The notes beneath the pieces are model-generated. The model worked only from the letters and a program-made list of their open reading frames with translations. It did not search any database and had not been told where the DNA came from. Below are positions 43,115 to 52,535 of a stretch of DNA of 64,000 bases, piece after piece. The position numbers were made by a program, and so were the translations under genes. This DNA is from an uncultured Alphaproteobacteria bacterium (GTDB lineage Bacteria > Pseudomonadota > Alphaproteobacteria > UBA11222), in contig CAMYID010000015.1 in assembly GCA_947258435.1 (NCBI GenBank), positions 1 through 64,000 of the forward strand. Direction: 5' to 3'. The first letter of the stretch is position 1. Each line of letters begins with the position of its first letter.

Positions 43115-43666
43115 TTATGGGGCCGGGCGGCTTAGCTGAGCCGTATATTCGGTCAGATTGGGGATGTTGTAATCCTCGCGCTGCAGCGTGTCCGGGTTCC
43201 AGATGCTGCGGCCCGGGCGGTTCAATATGTTGCCGCCATAAACGTGAATGGCTTTCGTCACCTTTTCAGCCGGGTTGTTGATGGCATGGATCGCTTTGGG
43301 ATTGAGAACCGCGACATCGCCCGTCTCCAGGTTGCGTTCGCCGGTTTGTCTTAAATCGCCATCGGCATCCTGAAAGAACCTGTTATTTTCCTCCCCATCA
43401 TATACGCCGATCACGGCCCACATATTGTGATTATGGGCCGGTGATTGCAGCCCCGGCGGCGTATCGATCGAAATGATGGTCAGGTCATCGTCATTGAAGA
43501 CGATTGAATCGACCAGGGAGTTGCCCGTCTTCCGTTGTGCGAAAGCCTTTTCCAGTCCTTCAGGGTCGGCGATGACCTGCCTGACCAAATCCTCAACAAT
43601 CTTTGTCGTATTATCCGCTTTGAGTGCTGCTTTGCATTTTTCGGCAAATGCATCGAGATCAACCAC
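43115..43666 (-). CDS. Cupin-fold protein, cysteine-dioxygenase-like
   Basis: 183 residues from GTG 43666, which follows GGGAGGACGCC at 5 bases, so the 21 upstream codons are rejected. Single cupin barrel with metal ligands His78 and His80 (SPAHNHNMW) and His127 or His141 (KAIHAIN, KAIHVYGG). The region resembles the thiol-dioxygenase (CDO/MDO) class, but no cysteine-tyrosine crosslink can be judged. Converges on the Anbu gene from the other strand with 69 bases between. Confidence 0.75.
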   Translation of the reverse strand: MVDLDAFAEKCKAALKADNTTKIVEDLVRQVIADPEGLEKAFAQRKTGNSLVDSIVFNDDDLTIISIDTPPGLQSPAHNHNMWAVIGVYDGEENNRFFQDADGDLRQTGERNLETGDVAVLNPKAIHAINNPAEKVTKAIHVYGGNILNRPGRSIWNPDTLQREDYNIPNLTEYTAQLSRPAP

Positions 43667-43860
43667 GGCGTCCTCCCGTTTTATCATTTCGCTAATACTG
43701 AAATGCTTACTCATTTCTGGCGATTGCACAAGTGTCCTTTGGGCGCGCGCCGCCCTTGCGTCATTGCGTTGGCGCTTGTCCGACGGGGCGTACCGCAGGC
43801 ATGTGAGAGGCGGATTTCACGGCTTCGGCACATGGTGTCTCAGCACGTCTGCACAGTGTT

Positions 43861-45906
43861 TCAGGGCATCCGCACATAGTAGCCGGGCGCGGCGCCGAGC
43901 GGCGGCAGACCCTTCTGCGCAGCGCCCGGTTCGGCCGGCGGTGAAACCATTTCGCCCGAATGCGCCGCAAGCCATTCCTGCCAGGGCTTCCACCAGCTTC
44001 CGGCCTGTGGCCTGTTCGCGCTTAACCAGCTTTGCGGGTCAATATAGGGGTCATCGGGAAATTTCGTGCTCAGCCTGTAATGCCGGCCGCTATCTTCTGC
44101 GGCGACAATGCCGGTATTGTGCCCCCGACTGGTGAGCAGGAAAGTTACTTCCGTGTGTGCCAGCAGATTGATTTTGTAGACGGAATACCAGGGGGCAAGC
44201 TGATCTTTCTCCGTTCCCACGGCAAATATCGGGGCATCGATGTCGCGCAGGGCAACCGGTCGCCCCTCAACTGCAAACCGTCCGGCCGACAAGCGGTTTT
44301 CGAGAAACAGACTGCTGAGATAGTCCGCATGCATGCGATAGGGCATGCGGGTCCTGTCCTCCACCCAGGCGCGCAAGTCGCTCCAATGTTCCTGGGTCCC
44401 CATCCAGTAACGCTCAGCCAGCCGTGCGGCTTTCCCGTTCGCCGTATCCAGCGTATCGAGCGCGCCCGCCATCTGCCGGGTGTCGAGATAACCCTGATCC
44501 CACATCAGATCTTCCAGAAAGGCGAGCTGACTGTCATCGATAAACCGCATCAGCGCGCCTGCATCGGCAAAGTCGGTCTGCGCGGCAAGCAGATTGAGCG
44601 AGGCAAGGCGTCTGTCGTCATTACGCGCCATCGCCGCGGCTGCAATGGCAACTATTGTCCCACCAAGACAATAGCCCGTCATATGAATGCGCTGTCTGGG
44701 AACGATGCGCGAGACCGCATCGATTGCGGCCATCACCCCCAGCCGGCGATAATCGTCAAGCGACAGATTACGATCATCTGCAGTCGGATTCTTCCACGAC
44801 ACCATGAATACCGTATGGCCCCGCGACAAAAGAAACCGGACCAGCGAATTCTCGGGCGACAGATCGAGAATATAATATTTCATGATCCATGCGGGAACGA
44901 TGAGAACAGGTTCCGGATGCACCTTTGTCGTCGTCGGTGAATACTGTATCAGCTCGAACAGATCGTTGCGGAACACTACATGGCCCTGGCTTGTGGCCAC
45001 TTCCTCGCCGACCCTGAATGCTGCCAGCGCGGGGGAGGGGTCCTTGTTGATGTAGCGGCTGACATCCTCGGCAAGATTGCGCGCACCAAGCGCCAGCGAT
45101 TTGCCGCCGCTCTGGAATGCGGCGCGCCGAATGCGGGGATTGCTCCACGGAAAATTGCATGGCGCAACAAGATCGAGCATCTGTTGGGCGAGAAAACCCA
45201 CCTGATCGGAATGATGCGGTCGCAGCCCGCGAATATTTGTCGTCGCCGCCTGCCACCAGTTCTCTAAAGCGAAATGGGATTGCGCGATCACATCGAATGG
45301 TGGTTTTTGCCATGCGGGGTCGCTGAACCTGCGGTCGCCTTTGCGCGGTTCAAATGGTGCGGTGGCCGGTAATTGCAGCATGCGCCGTGAGCTGTAATTG
45401 AACAGCCGGAGCCCGCTTTCCCAGGCGTGGCGGGCAAGACCAAGCTGCCGGCCCGGCGCATTGCCGAGCTGCATTGTCCAGTTAAATGCGGCCGATGCGA
45501 TCGAAATCGGTGAAATACCGCCTGTGATACGCGCCTGGGCGGCGTGCAGGGCGCGGTCAGCAATATCGTGGCTGAACAGGCTGCCTGCCGGGGAAAATGG
45601 CGGTTTTTGCGTTGCCTTGCGGGCAGAGGGGTGCGGCATCTGCGCCATGGGCGTTGACGGCAGTCCGATAGAGCGGGGTGCACAGGGGCTGTCGTCGGGG
45701 GGAATCTCCGCTTCGGGCCCGCGGCCGGAATCGGCATCCTGTGATGCGATTGCAGTTTGTGCGGCATTGGGCCGAGGGAGGGCTGCCGGCGGGTTCTGCC
45801 TGCCGCTTGTGCGGCGTTGCGCCCTGTTTTCTGTTGCGGGTGTTTCTTGCGTAGCCGGATTTACGGTGTCGCCCTTGCCAGCGGTTGGTGTCAACTGCTT
45901 TGCCAT
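43861..45906 (-). CDS. phaC: Polyhydroxyalkanoate synthase (PhaC-like) with N-terminal extension
   Basis: Cytoplasmic PHA polymerase of 681 residues; polymerises hydroxyacyl-CoA. Catalytic triad: Cys413 in GYCLGG, Asp568 (TEKDQ) and His596 (SRGHNTG). N-terminal PhaC domain about 190-300 (SDPAWQKPPFDVIAQSHF), catalytic domain 330-620. Residues 1-120 are Pro/Ala/Gln-rich and unlike the canonical class I synthase (about 590 residues). ATG 45906 follows CTGGAGTACCGA. No phasin, depolymerase or phaAB is adjacent. Confidence 0.9.
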   Translation of the reverse strand: MAKQLTPTAGKGDTVNPATQETPATENRAQRRTSGRQNPPAALPRPNAAQTAIASQDADSGRGPEAEIPPDDSPCAPRSIGLPSTPMAQMPHPSARKATQKPPFSPAGSLFSHDIADRALHAAQARITGGISPISIASAAFNWTMQLGNAPGRQLGLARHAWESGLRLFNYSSRRMLQLPATAPFEPRKGDRRFSDPAWQKPPFDVIAQSHFALENWWQAATTNIRGLRPHHSDQVGFLAQQMLDLVAPCNFPWSNPRIRRAAFQSGGKSLALGARNLAEDVSRYINKDPSPALAAFRVGEEVATSQGHVVFRNDLFELIQYSPTTTKVHPEPVLIVPAWIMKYYILDLSPENSLVRFLLSRGHTVFMVSWKNPTADDRNLSLDDYRRLGVMAAIDAVSRIVPRQRIHMTGYCLGGTIVAIAAAAMARNDDRRLASLNLLAAQTDFADAGALMRFIDDSQLAFLEDLMWDQGYLDTRQMAGALDTLDTANGKAARLAERYWMGTQEHWSDLRAWVEDRTRMPYRMHADYLSSLFLENRLSAGRFAVEGRPVALRDIDAPIFAVGTEKDQLAPWYSVYKINLLAHTEVTFLLTSRGHNTGIVAAEDSGRHYRLSTKFPDDPYIDPQSWLSANRPQAGSWWKPWQEWLAAHSGEMVSPPAEPGAAQKGLPPLGAAPGYYVRMP

Positions 45907-46048
45907 TCGGTACTCCAGACTGTTGGCACGGTCAGGCGAACCTTCGGCTGATCCCTGCCGCGCCGGTTTCCGTAAATGATAATCGCGGGCGTGTGACAGT
46001 GTGATGTCAGCGGCTATTGCTCGGCCGGGGGTATATCCTGCGCCCGCA

Positions 46049-46720
46049 TCAGGCCTGATCGTTTTTCGCGTCAAGTAAGGCCTGAATCTGTGCAAAGACT
46101 TCCTGAAACATTTCAGTCGTCAAGCGGCCTGTGTTGGTATTATAGCGTGAGCAGTGATAGCTATCGACCAGGATATGCCCATCCGGCATCCGGTGCAATG
46201 CGCCATGGGCAAACTTTGCATCCGCAAGCTTCAGCCCAAAGCTGCGCAAGACGGAATCGTGGGCAATCCTGCCCAGCGCCAGAATGACCCTGAGCCGGGC
46301 CAGCCCCTGAATGCGGCCGCGCAGGAATGGCTGGCAGTTCTTGATTTCGCCACCATTGGGCCTGTTTTCAGGCGGCAGGCAGCGCACGGCATTGGTAATC
46401 ATGCAATTGACAAGGCGTAATCCATCTTTTGCGGATGCGCCGTACCGACCCTGTGAAAATCCGTAGTCAGATAATGTCTGGTACAGCAGGTCGCCCGCAT
46501 AATCGCCTGTGAAGGGTCTGCCGGTCCGGTTCGCGCCCTGCAGTCCGGGCGCAAGCCCGACGATCAGCAATTGCGCATCCTCGGGACCGAATGAGGGGAC
46601 TGCTGCATTGAACCAGTCCGGCTGCTTGTGCCGGTTTTCGGTCCGCAATGCCACAAGCCGGGGGCAGCGTTCGCAATTCAAGGGGGGCTCAGCGGCATAT
46701 TTCTGTCGGTCTGGGGACAT
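46049..46720 (-). CDS. Uracil-DNA glycosylase, family 5 type (UdgB-like)
   Basis: DNA-repair glycosylase of 223 residues. Active-site motif GLAPGLQGANRTGRPFTGD (55-73) is of the family-5 (UDGb) type; Cys16/Cys19 (CERC), Cys114 (RCLPP) and Cys129 would bind a [4Fe-4S] cluster. His in YHCSRYNTNTGRLT is the second motif. It removes uracil or deaminated bases from DNA. It sits 45 bases downstream of the HMCES gene, same strand. Confidence 0.88.
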   Translation of the reverse strand: MSPDRQKYAAEPPLNCERCPRLVALRTENRHKQPDWFNAAVPSFGPEDAQLLIVGLAPGLQGANRTGRPFTGDYAGDLLYQTLSDYGFSQGRYGASAKDGLRLVNCMITNAVRCLPPENRPNGGEIKNCQPFLRGRIQGLARLRVILALGRIAHDSVLRSFGLKLADAKFAHGALHRMPDGHILVDSYHCSRYNTNTGRLTTEMFQEVFAQIQALLDAKNDQA

Positions 46721-46764
46721 TATTCAAATGCGTCTGTGTGCGTGAAATATGGTGGCGTGAAAGT

Positions 46765-47451
46765 TCAAAGGAGTTGTAGTTGAGCTGGCATGCGATCGGT
46801 TGTGATGTCGGGGTCGTCCTGCTTTTCGCCCTGGCGCACGATCTTCATGGCTTGTGCGGGATAAGGGCGTGTCAGGGGCGCGGCGCTATCTGGTGTGCCC
46901 TGTAGCCAGTCATCATGGTTTTCGGGGGCGATGATGACGGGCATCCGTTGCGGATGAACGGGGGCGACGATCTCATTGGGCCGGGTTGTTACGATGGCGA
47001 AGCAGCGCCGTTGAACGGGCTCCCCTTCGATCTTTCCGCGCCAATATTGCCAGATACCGGCAAAGGCGAATAGCGGGCGTGGGGTATCGCCTTGCGACAG
47101 GGCGAACCAGTGCCAGACGGCGGGGTTACGCCCCTTGGGTTCGGCGAAGCTTGTGGCGGGTACAAGGCAGCGCCGTTGCACAAAGGATTCGTGCCAGAAA
47201 CGGCTTTGGGTAAGCTTGTCGTCGCGGGCATTGGTTACTTTTCTGGCTGTTCCGTCCGGCTGCGGCAACCGAAATCCCCAATTCGAAATCGCAAGCTGCT
47301 TTACGCCCGCCTCATCGCACAGCACAACCGGCGCGTCATGACCGGGAAAGATTGCGGGCATCGCCGGCAGATTACCGGAAAAGGGGTGCGGAATCCGGAA
47401 GAGTTCCCTGATCGCCTCCTGATCCGATGTCATGCTGTAAAGGTTACACAC
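46765..47451 (-). CDS. SOS response-associated peptidase (YedK/HMCES family)
   Basis: 228 residues. Starts Met-Cys2 (the thiazolidine-forming catalytic Cys once Met is removed), Asn74-Ala-Arg76 (NARDDK), Glu104 (SFAEPKG) and His166 (VHPQRMP), the SRAP active site that crosslinks to abasic sites in single-stranded DNA. The core RCLVPATSFAEPKGR and FAIVTTRPNEIV is typical. Length normal. Adjacent to a glycosylase that creates abasic sites, a sensible functional pair. Confidence 0.92.
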   Translation of the reverse strand: MCNLYSMTSDQEAIRELFRIPHPFSGNLPAMPAIFPGHDAPVVLCDEAGVKQLAISNWGFRLPQPDGTARKVTNARDDKLTQSRFWHESFVQRRCLVPATSFAEPKGRNPAVWHWFALSQGDTPRPLFAFAGIWQYWRGKIEGEPVQRRCFAIVTTRPNEIVAPVHPQRMPVIIAPENHDDWLQGTPDSAAPLTRPYPAQAMKIVRQGEKQDDPDITTDRMPAQLQLL

Positions 47452-47528
47452 AGGACCGAAGTCTATCCCGCGCGGCGGGTTACGGCAAAGCTGTTTTCGC
47501 GCAAACCAATCGGCCGCGCGCTGCCCGG

Positions 47529-48182
47529 TCAGTCGTCATACTCATCGTCATATTCAGACACATAGTCATCATCGATATCGGGCTGGGGCACGCTCGTATC
47601 GTCATCGATATCCGGTGGCCGGAAATCGTCATGCCGCCGCGCGGGACGTGCCGCGGCATCACGGGAAATCGATTGTGCCAGATCGCTCAGATCCAGAAAA
47701 CGGTCGCATTGCCGGCGCAGTTCATCAGCCACCATGGGCGGGTTCGACTTGACCGTTGAAACCACCGTTACCCGTAATCCCTTGCGCTGTATGGCTTCGA
47801 CCAGTCGCCGAAAGTCACCATCGCCCGAAAACAGAATAACATGATCGAGATGTTCGGCCATTTCCATGACATCGATGGCAAGTTCGATGTCCATATTGCC
47901 TTTTATCTTGCGGCGCCCCTGCGCGTCGGTGAACTCTTTGGTCGGCTTGGTGACCATCGTGTAACCGTTATAGTCCAGCCAGTCGACCAGCGGCCGGATC
48001 GGGGAATATTCCTGATCCTCGATCAAAGCCGTGTAATAAAAGGCGCGGACGAGAATGCCCTGCTCAGAAAAAACCTGTAATAAACGCTTGTAATCAATAT
48101 CAAAATTAAGCGCGCGCGCCGCCGCATAGAGATTTGACCCGTCAATGAACAGGGCTATTCTCTCTGTATCATAAAATTTCAT
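47529..48182 (-). CDS. NYN-domain (LabA/DUF88-like) nuclease
   Basis: Cytoplasmic PIN-like RNase of 217 residues. Acidic catalytic residues visible: Asp14 (FIDGSNLY), Asn17, Asp98 (KGNMDIELAIDVM) and Asp121/Asp123 (SGDGDF). The C-terminal 40 residues are Asp/Tyr-rich (DIDDD, SEYDDEYDD) and look disordered. Function in vivo unknown; such proteins process RNA. It is the first minus-strand gene before a 254-base gap to folK. Confidence 0.88.
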   Translation of the reverse strand: MKFYDTERIALFIDGSNLYAAARALNFDIDYKRLLQVFSEQGILVRAFYYTALIEDQEYSPIRPLVDWLDYNGYTMVTKPTKEFTDAQGRRKIKGNMDIELAIDVMEMAEHLDHVILFSGDGDFRRLVEAIQRKGLRVTVVSTVKSNPPMVADELRRQCDRFLDLSDLAQSISRDAAARPARRHDDFRPPDIDDDTSVPQPDIDDDYVSEYDDEYDD

Positions 48183-48436
48183 TCAAAAACCTCTCATTAG
48201 GCCTGTTCTTCACCAGATAACGGATCGCGGCTTTAGATTTGGTTACCTGTGCTGTCAATGCATTTGCCGGCTTGATATATCGCGCGCAACCGTCCTGCAC
48301 CAAAAACGGTTGTTACAAGAATTTATGAAATTCCAGAAGGTAAATATTTCATACGTGCGGTATATAGGTGATAATAACCGCCAATCGGATAAAAAATCCA
48401 ATCCTAATTCACATATTCTACAGTAATTTTTTTGAG

Positions 48437-48949
48437 ATGTGCAGTCGAACAATTTTAATCGGGCTGGGCGCCAACCTGAATTCATATATTGGAACGCCAA
48501 GACAAACATTAGAAGCGGTGTTGGAAAATTTCGCCGCAAATGAAATTGATCTGGTTGCTTGTTCCTCCTGGTTCGGATCGACCCCCGTACCGAAGTCCGG
48601 TCAGCCCGATTTCGTGAATGGTGCTGCGCAGGTCAGGACCGCTTTGACCCCGTATCAGCTATTGACGCGGTTACATGAGATTGAAGCCGCCTTCGGGCGT
48701 CAGCGCCAGGCTGTGAACGAAGCGCGATGTGTCGATCTGGATCTGCTGGCCTATGGCGAACTGGTATCGGATGCAGAGGAGGGCGGTCCTGTTCTGCCGC
48801 ATCCGCGTCTGCATCAGCGCCTGTTTGTTCTGCGGCCGCTGGCGCAGATCGCGCCCGGATGGGTGCATCCGCGGCTTGGCAGACCGGTTGAGGCCTTGCT
48901 GGCGGAGCTGGCGGCTCCGGCATCGGAAATCTGGCAACTGCCTGACTGA
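48437..48949 (+). CDS. folK: 2-amino-4-hydroxy-6-hydroxymethyldihydropteridine pyrophosphokinase
   Basis: Folate biosynthesis kinase, 170 residues, a typical length. Family motifs: GLGANLNSYIGTP, WFGSTPVP, DFVNGAAQVRT, GRQRQAVNEARCVDLDLL with Mg ligands Asp100 and Asp102. Standalone folK (folB and folP are not adjacent). The longer frame to 48368 is not family-like; ATG 48437 has a GAG just upstream, a weak ribosome-binding site. First gene of the plus-strand block leading to rpoZ. Confidence 0.92.
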   Translation: MCSRTILIGLGANLNSYIGTPRQTLEAVLENFAANEIDLVACSSWFGSTPVPKSGQPDFVNGAAQVRTALTPYQLLTRLHEIEAAFGRQRQAVNEARCVDLDLLAYGELVSDAEEGGPVLPHPRLHQRLFVLRPLAQIAPGWVHPRLGRPVEALLAELAAPASEIWQLPD

Positions 48950-49072
48950 CCACGGCTGGATTCGGTTGCGGCCTGACTTCCGGCCTGACGCTTTCGGGTT
49001 GCATTTCGGGGAATGAATGCGTAAATACCGCAAGTTAAAGCCACCTTTTCCTGAAAATCCGGAGGCTCGCCG

Positions 49073-49432
49073 ATGGCGCGCGTAACGATTGAAGATTGTA
49101 TTGATAAAGTAGCCAACCGGTTTGAGCTTGTATTGCTCTCGGCGCAGCGGTCCCGGGCCATTGCCTCGGGTGCGCCGATGACGGTGGATCGTGACGATGA
49201 CAAGAACCCGGTTGTGTCCTTGCGCGAAATTGCCGAAGAAACCGTCGAACCCGATCAGTTGCGTGAAGACGTGATTGCGGGCATGCAGCGGCAGAGCCGT
49301 GTCGATGAGTTCGAGGAAGCGGAGGGCGAGTTGGCGGCAGAGGCGGATACCACCGATGCGGTCGACGAGATGACCGAGGAAGATTTGCTGCGGGCGATGC
49401 GTGGCGAGCGGGAGGAAGGCGGCAGCCGCTAG
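49073..49432 (+). CDS. rpoZ: RNA polymerase omega subunit
   Basis: 119 residues; the first 60 are the omega core ([21 protein letters not shown] given in part: [25 protein letters not shown]) that assembles the beta' subunit; the rest is a long acidic tail ([20 protein letters not shown]). ATG follows CCGGAGGCTCGCCG. It lies before the (p)ppGpp synthetase gene, the conserved order in proteobacteria. Confidence 0.96.
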   Translation: MARVTIEDCIDKVANRFELVLLSAQRSRAIASGAPMTVDRDDDKNPVVSLREIAEETVEPDQLREDVIAGMQRQSRVDEFEEAEGELAAEADTTDAVDEMTEEDLLRAMRGEREEGGSR

Positions 49433-49549
49433 GCGGTCTGCGTCGAATTGTAATCGCTGCCCCGTTTGCGGTGATATCCGGATCGTCCGGCCGGATTATC
49501 AGGCAGCGCGCTTCCGGCGCGCCACTGCAGGGAACGATATGCAATCAAT

Positions 49550-51700
49550 ATGATCCGTCAGTTCGAACTTGTCGAAAAAGTCTGCGAGTACGACCCGGAC
49601 GCGGATGAAGCCGCTATCAACCGCGCCTATGTGTTTGCAACAAAGGCGCATGGCAATCAGAAACGCGCCTCGGGCGATCCTTATTACTCCCATCCGATCG
49701 AAGTTGCCGGCATTGCGGCGGGGCTGAAGCTTGATTCAGCCACCATCGTCACGGCCTTGCTGCACGATACGCTGGAAGACACGCTGACTACCCGCGATGT
49801 GCTGAATGAAAATTTCGGCAGCGAGGTTGCGACCCTGGTTGAAGGGGTCACAAAGCTCTCCAAAATCGAATACACCTCCGAGCAAAGCAAGCATGCGGAA
49901 AATTTCCGCAAACTCTTGCTTGCCATGTCGAACGATATTCGCGTGCTGCTTGTGAAGCTTGCGGACCGTTTGCACAATATGCGCACGCTGCATTTTATCG
50001 CCAATGGGGAACGCCGCCGCAGGATCGCGCAGGAAACCATGGATATCTATGCGCCGCTTGCGGGCCGTATCGGTATGCAGGAGTTCCGCGACGAATTGCA
50101 GGATCTCGCATTTCAGGAACTCAACCCCGAGGCGTGGGAATCCATTACGAGGATGCGCGATCTGCTGCATCAGCGTACCGGCGCAAGTATCGAGCGCATC
50201 GCCGCTGAAATCGCCCGGAAATTACGCGAAAACGGAATCGATGCCAGCGTGTCAGGCCGCGAAAAGCGCACCTATTCGATCTGGATGAAGATGCAGCGCA
50301 AGGCAGTGTCCTTTGAGCGGTTGTCCGATATTTTCGGATTCCGCGTGATCGTACCGGGCATAGAGGATTGCTACCGCGCCCTGGGCGTGATCCATCAGAC
50401 CTGGCCCTCCACCCATGAGAAATTCAAGGATTTTATATCGACCCCCAAGCGCAACGGGTATCAGTCGATCCACACAGCCGTGCTTGGCCCTGACAAGCAG
50501 CGGGTGGAGATTCAGATCCGTACGGCAAAGATGCATCAGGTTGCCGAATATGGTGTGGCGGCGCATTGGCGCTATAAGGAGGGGGGCCCCGATCTGACGG
50601 TGATCGGCAGGGATACCTATCAGTGGTTGCGCGAACTGGTCGAGATGCTGGAACAGGGGGAGACCCCGGAAGACTGGGTTGAATATACAAAACTCGATTT
50701 GTTTTTCGATCAGGTTTTCTGTTTCACCCCCGCGGGCGATCTGATTGCCCTGCCGCACGGGGCGACGCCTGTTGATTTTGCCTATGCGGTGCATACCGAT
50801 ATCGGTGATCGCTGTGTGGGCTGCCGCATCAATGGCCGGACCATGCCGCTTCACAACGAGCTGAAGAACGGCGATCAGGTGGAGATTCTGTGCTCGCAGG
50901 CGCAAAGCCCGTCGCCGACCTGGGCGGATTTTGCCGTCACGGCGAAGGCGCGGGCGGCGGTCCGCCGTTTCATCCGGCATCGCGAGCGCGATGAATATAT
51001 GACGCTTGGCCGGCAGATTGCCGAAAAGGCCTTCCGGAACGAGCAATATGCCTTCAGTGAGAAGGCGCTGGAGCAGGCGCTTGCCAGATTGCAGATCACA
51101 TCACTTGCCGAACTTTACGAGCAGGTGGGGCGCGGCAAGATCAGCGGTGTCGCGCTGATCCAGGCGGCGTTCCCGGGCACCAAACTGAAGGGGCCGCAGG
51201 TGCCCGCTGCGCATTGGGGCGGATTGGACGAACATGGCCGTCGTCAAAACGGCATCCCGATCCGGGGCATGACGGCAGGTCTTGCGGTGCATTACGGGGA
51301 ATGCTGCCATCCCTTGCCCGGCGACCGGATCGTCGGCATCCAGAAGCCCGGGGCGGGGGTGACGATCCACACGATCGATTGCGAAATTCTGGAGCAATTC
51401 GGCGATATGCCCGAACGGTGGCTGGATGTTTCCTGGGATGCATCGGGCAATTCGCCGGATTTCTTTGTCGGGCGGATTGCCGCGACCCTTGCCAATGAGC
51501 CGGGCTCCCTGTCGGTGCTGACTGCCCTGATTGCAAAGAATCTTGGCAATATCAGCAATCTCAAGATTACCGGCCGGGCCCCGGATTTCTTTGATATGCT
51601 GATCGACATCGAAGTGCGCGACGTCAAACATCTGACCAATGTGATTGCCGCGCTGCGCGGATCGCCGCATGTCACCAAAGTCGAAAGAACCCGCGGCTGA
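49550..51700 (+). CDS. Bifunctional (p)ppGpp synthetase/hydrolase (Rel/SpoT)
   Basis: Stringent-response enzyme of 716 residues. HD hydrolase domain with His72-Asp73 (HDTLED) and the second motif RLHNMRT; synthetase domain about 230-350 (RVIVPGIEDCYRALGVIHQ, DFISTPKRNGYQSIH); TGS about 385-445; C-terminal ACT about 640-716. Both half-sites look complete, so it should make and degrade ppGpp as the single Rel of many alphaproteobacteria. The ATG has no strong Shine-Dalgarno sequence. Confidence 0.96.
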   Translation: MIRQFELVEKVCEYDPDADEAAINRAYVFATKAHGNQKRASGDPYYSHPIEVAGIAAGLKLDSATIVTALLHDTLEDTLTTRDVLNENFGSEVATLVEGVTKLSKIEYTSEQSKHAENFRKLLLAMSNDIRVLLVKLADRLHNMRTLHFIANGERRRRIAQETMDIYAPLAGRIGMQEFRDELQDLAFQELNPEAWESITRMRDLLHQRTGASIERIAAEIARKLRENGIDASVSGREKRTYSIWMKMQRKAVSFERLSDIFGFRVIVPGIEDCYRALGVIHQTWPSTHEKFKDFISTPKRNGYQSIHTAVLGPDKQRVEIQIRTAKMHQVAEYGVAAHWRYKEGGPDLTVIGRDTYQWLRELVEMLEQGETPEDWVEYTKLDLFFDQVFCFTPAGDLIALPHGATPVDFAYAVHTDIGDRCVGCRINGRTMPLHNELKNGDQVEILCSQAQSPSPTWADFAVTAKARAAVRRFIRHRERDEYMTLGRQIAEKAFRNEQYAFSEKALEQALARLQITSLAELYEQVGRGKISGVALIQAAFPGTKLKGPQVPAAHWGGLDEHGRRQNGIPIRGMTAGLAVHYGECCHPLPGDRIVGIQKPGAGVTIHTIDCEILEQFGDMPERWLDVSWDASGNSPDFFVGRIAATLANEPGSLSVLTALIAKNLGNISNLKITGRAPDFFDMLIDIEVRDVKHLTNVIAALRGSPHVTKVERTRG

Positions 51701-51950
51701 TCCGACCGAAATGAAAGCCGCGACAATTTTCTACACATTCCCCTAACAGTTCTGTGTATATAAGCGCGGTAAACGGGAAGTCGTGATCGACATGCCGGTT
51801 GGCAGTTCAACTTGCGCTCTTGTCTTCAGGGACCAATATGAATTGTCAGTTCACACGGATTCGGTCGGCCTGCTCTCCTGTGTGGCTGTCGATATATCGC
51901 TGCCGGTTGTCGCCGATACGAAGTGGCGGGAACGGCGGAAAGTGTGATGG
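51701..51950. other. Intergenic region between rel and the DUF2062 gene
   Basis: 250 bases with no supported ORF, hairpin or RNA gene seen; it probably carries a promoter for the DUF2062-pdxJ-acpS operon. Confidence 0.4.
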
Positions 51951-52535
51951 ATGGTTTTCAAGCGCCGCAACAAGCTGTCAAGAACCCAACGGGTTAGAGA
52001 ATATTTCTGGCCGAAGTCAGGTTATCGCCGGACCGGTGTTTATCTGTGGCACCGGCTTTCGCGTATGCAGGCATCGCCGCATGCTATCGCTGTCGGTTTC
52101 GCCTGCGGGGCATTTGTTTCATTCACGCCGCTTATCGGGTTGCATTTGTTTCTGGCCGGGCTGATCGCCTGGGCCTTGCGCGGGCATATCCTGTCGGCCT
52201 TGTTCGGTACCGCAGTTGGAAATCCACTGACATTTCCCTTTATCTGGGCCTGGATCCATAAGGTCGGCAATATTCTGCTCGGACGTGGTCATGGCGCGGC
52301 TCCGATCGATACGTCCGAAGTCAGCGAGACATTGCTGTCGGGCTTTCAGCAGGCATGGGAAATCTTCTGGCCAATGCTGGTTGGCGGGATTCCGACAGGT
52401 GTGATTGCGGCGCTCTTGTGCTATTTTCCGCTGAAGTTCGGTGTCGAACGTTACCAGGAATTGCGGCGGGCGCGGTTTGCGGCGAAACTATCGCCAGACG
52501 AACCGCGTGGCCAGGATCATGAGGTCAGGAGTTGA
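51951..52535 (+). CDS. DUF2062 membrane protein
   Basis: 194 residues with two membrane spans (about 50-75 and 140-165). Core pattern YLWHRLSRMQASPHAIAVGFACGAFVSFTPLIGLH and GNPLTFPFIWAW (quoted as separate pieces: SPHAIAVGFACG, FTPLIGLHL, AVGNPLTFPFIW) marks DUF2062, a family often next to rel/pdxJ/acpS in alphaproteobacteria. Function unknown. The TGA overlaps the pdxJ ATG (TGATG). Confidence 0.88.
   Translation: MVFKRRNKLSRTQRVREYFWPKSGYRRTGVYLWHRLSRMQASPHAIAVGFACGAFVSFTPLIGLHLFLAGLIAWALRGHILSALFGTAVGNPLTFPFIWAWIHKVGNILLGRGHGAAPIDTSEVSETLLSGFQQAWEIFWPMLVGGIPTGVIAALLCYFPLKFGVERYQELRRARFAAKLSPDEPRGQDHEVRS

Noticed and set aside
43100-43125. Hairpin CGGCCC/GGGCCG between the Anbu and cupin genes as a terminator
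   Set aside because: Six-base stem with a 14-base loop and no T-run; too weak to call.
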